NCBI RefSeq assembly: GCF_030651745.1
Contig: NZ_JAUSCC010000093.1
Coordinates: 1-39,348, forward strand
Reading direction: 5' to 3'
DNA: 39,348 nucleotides
Source of the DNA: Methylophaga sp.
GTDB lineage: Bacteria; Pseudomonadota; Gammaproteobacteria; Nitrosococcales; Methylophagaceae
Position numbers and translations under genes: made by a program. Positions 35,805-39,348 of this stretch are shown in pieces. Each line of letters starts with the position of its first letter. Within the stretch, counting starts at the first letter, position 1. The notes under the pieces were generated by a model. That model worked only from the letters and a program-made list of their open reading frames with translations, did no database searches and was not told where the DNA came from.

Positions 35805-38800
35805 ATGTCGTTGACTGATCCTGTTTTTCAATGGCTTGCCTATGAGCTGGCCGCTATTTTTGCCATTTTGTATATCTGGGTTTTGGTCCGTGCACGCCGC
35901 AGGCACAAACGCACCCAGGCAGCGGCTGCAAAAACGGCGAAATTTATTAAAAACAGTTATGAACAACGTGTTGCTTCACTAAGCGAGCAGCTCAGTAATC
36001 GTTATGGTTTAAGTGGGGCAGCACTGGATTCGATGGTCGAAGAATTGATGCTGCGAGAGAAGGAAATCTTTAAATCCATCGTTAATTTGTATTCGGCGCA
36101 GGATGAAAAAACGCTGAATAGTTTTCCTGAACAAATCACCTCATTAACCGATGCAACGCTGAGTATCATGCAAGCGGATAGTGAAGAGGAATCTTTGGAA
36201 ACCGAGCTGTTAGACATTGTTGATGAATCTTTGCCGGCTGAGGAAGCAGAACCTGAAATTGATTTAACTGAACAAGTTGCGGAGATTGAAGAAGATTCAC
36301 CACCGGAATTGGAAGCGGTAACTGAGTTTGACGGTGTGTTTGATGATGGCAATGCAGAAAATGTCGTTGCGCAAACCGAAATGCTCGATGACGAAACTGT
36401 TGTTAGCGAAGAACCCGCAGCCTCAGAAGCGGGTTTTGATATTGAATTGGCAGATGCTGAAACAGATGAAGTCGATATTGACGACATCTTTAATCAAAAC
36501 CAGCCCATTGACGAACCTGTACTGGATGAGCAAGAAGCGTTTATTGATGAAGCCTTAACTGCAGAAGCGGAATTGGATATTGATCCTGAACTGTTAGCTG
36601 AATTTGATGGGTTGGACGCAGATGAACCATTAGCTGAAGTTGAATCACAACCTGAGCCTGAACCGGAACCTGCAAAATCGGCTATGCGAATGGCTGATTT
36701 TCTAAAGAATGACTGGAACCCGACCATTCCAGATGTGTACGGTAAAACTCCGTTGACGGAGGCAGCACCAGCAGCCGAACTCGATAATAAAAGTGAATTG
36801 GAAAAAATCGATAGTACACCTGAAGCAAAAGGCATGAAGGCTTATCTGAATACTGCCTGGAGCAATCAGATTCCGGATATATATGGTAAACCTGCTGCAG
36901 AGCCGGTGGTAGAAGAGCTGGAAGAGGATCTTGAAGCATTTGAGCATCAGGAACTCAAGCTTCATGCATTCGAATCAGATGATCCGAACGAACAAGTCAC
37001 AACCCCTGCAGTTTTACCAACAGAAATCGAATTGGATGTTTTGCCACCAAGCGATATTGATCCCGAAGTAGAAGATATGATTTCTGTAGCGGAAATCGAT
37101 GATCTTATGCGTGTAGCAGAGATACCTGCTGAGGAAGTACAGACTGACCCTGTTAATGAAAATTCAGCAATCGTAAACGACTTTGACTTCAATGAACCAA
37201 ATGCCTTACTTGATGAGGATACTGTTACTGAAGAAGTTAATCTGCCGGACACTGCGATTGCGAACGACGTGATTGAGCCAATCGAACAGCCCGCTGAAAT
37301 GGCTGATATTAATGAAAATGATGGCACTTCACTCGAACTGAATGAGTCAGACTTATCGGACGACACCACTGAAATAGCAGAGCAATATCCTGAAGTTGCC
37401 GCTTTCGAACCTACTCCATCTTATGAGCAGCCTATAGATGAAGCAGCTGAAAACGATACCACGCTGCAAACCGAGCAAACTGATGCAGACACTCTCGAAC
37501 AACAGCCCATTGATAAGGCGACCGAGCAGACAGCCGAAGCAGATACTGCCGATTGGGACACTGATCTGATCGCTGAACATACTGATTCAACTACTTTACA
37601 AGCTGAAGAATCAGCAATATCGCAAGAGTCCTTATCAGCCGCTGCAGAACTGGATACTCATGCAATAAGTGATATTGCTGAGGATCTGGATTTGGCAGAA
37701 ATAACCGAACTGGATAAACCGGCAGATCACGAACCCGCCGCCGAAGAATTAGCTGAAATTACAGCAGAGCAACAAACGCTTGATCCGGATCCGCAGGATG
37801 TTGCTGCTGAAGAAACAGATTTTCTCGAATCTGTGGTTATGGGTACTGAGGAAGCAACTGAAGAACCGAACGACATCAGTGAAGATGACATTGATGCTAT
37901 CAACGAGCTGGATGAGATAAATTCGTTAGAAGACAATATTGCCAAGTCTGACGCCCCAATAACATTGGAAGAAGAGTCATTAGTGTCAGAAGAGCTGCCT
38001 TCTTCTGCAACGAATGATATGGCCGAGGATCTGGATCTATCAGCAGAAATGACAGCGGATAAACCAGCTGATGCGGGTTTCGCCACGGATGAGACTGAAG
38101 AACCAGAACCGTCACTTGAACAGAGTCAGCAAGCTGTTTCAGTTGAAGAATCGGATTTTCTTGAACCCCCAGCGATGATCTCCGATGAAGTAATTGAAGC
38201 ATTTAACGATAGTGCTGCAGATGACATTAGTGAGTTGGATGAAATAATCCCGCCAGAAAACAATATTGCCGAAGCCGAAGCCGAAGCCGAAGCCGAAGCC
38301 GAAGCCGAAGCCGAAGCCGAAGCCGAAGCCGAAGCCGAAGCCGAAGCCGAAGCCGAAGCCGAAGCCGAAGCCGGATTTGATAACGAGGCAGAGAAACTGT
38401 ACGGGATTATGGCGTCGCAACCTACACCTGAAGATTTTGCTGATGACAACGCCAATCTGGCTCAAACCGAAGATGAACCGCTTAATGAAATCGACAAACT
38501 GCGTGCCAAGTTACGTGAGCGGACGGAGCGTTTAAAAGCCGCCAGACAGCAGCGGATGGCTGAAAATCAATCAGAACTATCTACTTCAGAGCAACCAACA
38601 CCATTAGACAATTCAACCGAGACTATCGAGCAACCATCGACTTTCGAACAAACTGCATTAGCTGATGAAACGGCTATTGCGATGGATATTGAAACAGCAA
38701 CCAATGCTCCAGTTATTGAAGATGTTATTGAGCCGCAAACCGAAGAGGATCTGCTACGACAAAAACTTGCCGCAGCACAAATGGAAATAGTGACCGATGA

Positions 38801-39348
38801 AAATGCTGAGCTGATAGAGCCCAATGAAAATGCGTTCGTTGCGGAAACACTTAAAGCCATTGAAGAGCCTCTAGTCAAGGAAACTCAAACAGTTGAATCG
38901 TTTAATTTTCTGGCTACCGATGATGCAGCCGATGTTGAAGAAATGGCGATTGGTAATGAAGATAATGATTTTGTCGTTGAAGAGATTGAACTTATTTCTG
39001 ATGAGAATGACTTAGCGGAATTTACCTCGCCACAAGAACTTGAAGATCAGCCGAACCAGCTTACCGAAGAAGCGATATCAACTGGTGGCGAAAAACGCTC
39101 GTCAGTGGCTGATGAATGGGTTGCCGAACTGCTTAATGAAGAAGAGAGTGTTGCTGAGGTTGCAATTGATGAGCTGGAAGTTCAGCCATTAACTGAGCAA
39201 ATGGAAATAGCAGACGCGTTTTTGACGGACTTGTCAGTCGAAGATGCATTACCCGAGTCAACTGAAATACTAGCTGCCGAAGCCGAAGCCGAAGCCGAAG
39301 CCGAAGCCGAAGCCGAAGCCGAAGCCGAAGCCGAAGCCGAAGCCGAAG
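35805..39348 (+). CDS. Giant acidic membrane-anchored repeat protein (3' end beyond window)
   Basis: An open frame of at least 1181 codons begins with ATG directly after the VWA stop (TAAATG) and runs without a stop to the window edge. I checked it codon by codon. The first 35 residues hold one membrane helix (about 9-28) and a basic stretch (RARRRHKR), then a helical segment to about residue 125. The rest is extremely rich in Glu and Asp and of low complexity, and is probably cytoplasmic by the positive-inside rule. Recurrent elements are IPDVYGK/IPDIYGK (near 308 and 356), a degenerate 115-residue duplication, DFLE motifs, a basic coiled coil (KLRAKLRERTERLKAARQQR) and two Glu-Ala runs. I do not recognise the family. 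FimV-type proteins also pair an N-terminal helix with a long acidic cytoplasmic part, but I see no LysM domain and no sequence match. Co-expression with the VWA protein is its best functional clue. Confidence 0.85.
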   Translation, partial: MSLTDPVFQWLAYELAAIFAILYIWVLVRARRRHKRTQAAAAKTAKFIKNSYEQRVASLSEQLSNRYGLSGAALDSMVEELMLREKEIFKSIVNLYSAQDEKTLNSFPEQITSLTDATLSIMQADSEEESLETELLDIVDESLPAEEAEPEIDLTEQVAEIEEDSPPELEAVTEFDGVFDDGNAENVVAQTEMLDDETVVSEEPAASEAGFDIELADAETDEVDIDDIFNQNQPIDEPVLDEQEAFIDEALTAEAELDIDPELLAEFDGLDADEPLAEVESQPEPEPEPAKSAMRMADFLKNDWNPTIPDVYGKTPLTEAAPAAELDNKSELEKIDSTPEAKGMKAYLNTAWSNQIPDIYGKPAAEPVVEELEEDLEAFEHQELKLHAFESDDPNEQVTTPAVLPTEIELDVLPPSDIDPEVEDMISVAEIDDLMRVAEIPAEEVQTDPVNENSAIVNDFDFNEPNALLDEDTVTEEVNLPDTAIANDVIEPIEQPAEMADINENDGTSLELNESDLSDDTTEIAEQYPEVAAFEPTPSYEQPIDEAAENDTTLQTEQTDADTLEQQPIDKATEQTAEADTADWDTDLIAEHTDSTTLQAEESAISQESLSAAAELDTHAISDIAEDLDLAEITELDKPADHEPAAEELAEITAEQQTLDPDPQDVAAEETDFLESVVMGTEEATEEPNDISEDDIDAINELDEINSLEDNIAKSDAPITLEEESLVSEELPSSATNDMAEDLDLSAEMTADKPADAGFATDETEEPEPSLEQSQQAVSVEESDFLEPPAMISDEVIEAFNDSAADDISELDEIIPPENNIAEAEAEAEAEAEAEAEAEAEAEAEAEAEAEAEAEAGFDNEAEKLYGIMASQPTPEDFADDNANLAQTEDEPLNEIDKLRAKLRERTERLKAARQQRMAENQSELSTSEQPTPLDNSTETIEQPSTFEQTALADETAIAMDIETATNAPVIEDVIEPQTEEDLLRQKLAAAQMEIVTDENAELIEPNENAFVAETLKAIEEPLVKETQTVESFNFLATDDAADVEEMAIGNEDNDFVVEEIELISDENDLAEFTSPQELEDQPNQLTEEAISTGGEKRSSVADEWVAELLNEEESVAEVAIDELEVQPLTEQMEIADAFLTDLSVEDALPESTEILAAEAEAEAEAEAEAEAEAEAEAEAE
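37671..38270 (+). repeat. Degenerate tandem duplication inside the acidic protein gene
   Basis: Unit one (37671-38015, 115 codons) and unit two (38016-38270, continuing into the Glu-Ala array) share ordered blocks: AEDLDL, DKPAD, the ETDFLE/ESDFLE pair, ELDEI and NIA. In unit one NIA is followed by KSDAP; in unit two the (GAAGCC)n array starts exactly after NIA. The homology is clear in protein and partly visible in DNA, so the duplication is old and the array is younger. Confidence 0.7.
38271..38372 (+). repeat. (GAAGCC)17 hexanucleotide array
   Basis: Seventeen uninterrupted copies of GAAGCC, 102 bases with no mismatch, in frame as (Glu-Ala)17 within the acidic protein. Because the unit is six bases, gain or loss of copies changes protein length without breaking the frame. 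Perfect identity suggests recent slippage. Confidence 0.97.
39279..39348 (+). repeat. Second (GAAGCC)n array, running off the window
   Basis: Eleven full copies and four bases of a twelfth, again perfect and in the same frame (Glu-Ala), reaching the last base. The true length is unknown. Two identical arrays within 1 kb would confuse short-read assembly, so the window may end here for technical reasons. Confidence 0.95.

Noticed and set aside
38271..38372. Possible CRISPR array
   Set aside because: The repeats are contiguous six-base units with no spacers and no cas genes nearby.
38126..38535. Long frames over the GAAGCC array reading as Ala-Ser, Gly-Phe or Lys-Pro repeats on both strands
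   Set aside because: A hexamer array is open in all six frames. Only the Glu-Ala frame continues in both directions as one long frame with an N-terminal helix and coupling to the VWA gene.

Overview
The window is one strand of a gammaproteobacterial chromosome of moderate GC. The acpP-fabF-pabC-mltG-tmk-holB-pilZ-tatD order, a chemoreceptor behind a sigma-28 promoter, CysJI-type sulfite reductase, EttA, MetZ and three cobalamin riboswitch sequences all fit a free-living, aquatic, pilus- or flagellum-bearing gammaproteobacterium. A Methylophaga-like (Thiotrichales) organism is my best guess, with low certainty. I see no rRNA, tRNA, CRISPR, prophage or intact insertion sequence.

Layout. (1) 86-6939: fatty-acid and cell-envelope/replication cluster: acpP, a strong hairpin, fabF, then pabC-mltG-tmk-holB joined by ATGA-type overlaps, pilZ, tatD and a GDSL lipase/thioesterase that carries a lipobox. 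(2) 7038-15147: signalling block: an HBM-type chemoreceptor with an excellent FliA promoter, a soluble multi-PAS/GAF hybrid histidine kinase, and a REC-EAL-GAF-GGDEF protein whose GGDEF site is degenerate. (3) 15384-18883: cysJI, followed by a palindromic repeat between convergent genes. (4) 18996-20654: ettA on the minus strand. (5) 20776-26216, minus strand: a cobalamin riboswitch leading into a three-gene overlapping operon: a very large CobN-like chelatase subunit with a signal peptide and a C-terminal membrane anchor, a TolQ/ExbB-like proton-channel protein, and a DUF2149 protein that looks like an ExbD-type partner. (6) 26436-28988: lemA, an M48 protease and an alpha/beta hydrolase. (7) 29011-30066, minus strand: a CaCA cation exchanger. 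Upstream of it lies a palindromic MITE-like element sitting exactly where the 3' half of a second, truncated cobalamin riboswitch should be. (8) 30466-33896: an intact cobalamin riboswitch, btuB, a hairpin, and metZ. (9) 34026-39348: a membrane-anchored VWA protein and, directly after it, a huge acidic membrane-anchored protein with degenerate internal duplications and two in-frame (GAAGCC)n arrays encoding Glu-Ala repeats. The window ends inside the second array.

How it fits together. The most interesting system is the B12-responsive set: BtuB (outer-membrane uptake) and, under its own riboswitch, the periplasmic CobN-like/TolQ-like/DUF2149 module. The chelatase is predicted to face the periplasm, and no CobS/CobT partners are visible. 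That makes it unlike cytoplasmic cobaltochelatase and more like the CobN-like HmuS plus proton-channel genes of Bacteroidetes hmu loci. I infer an energised periplasmic corrinoid- or tetrapyrrole-handling complex in the B12 regulon. The second point of interest is the apparent loss of a riboswitch half at a MITE. The third is the VWA/giant acidic protein pair with length-variable Glu-Ala arrays.
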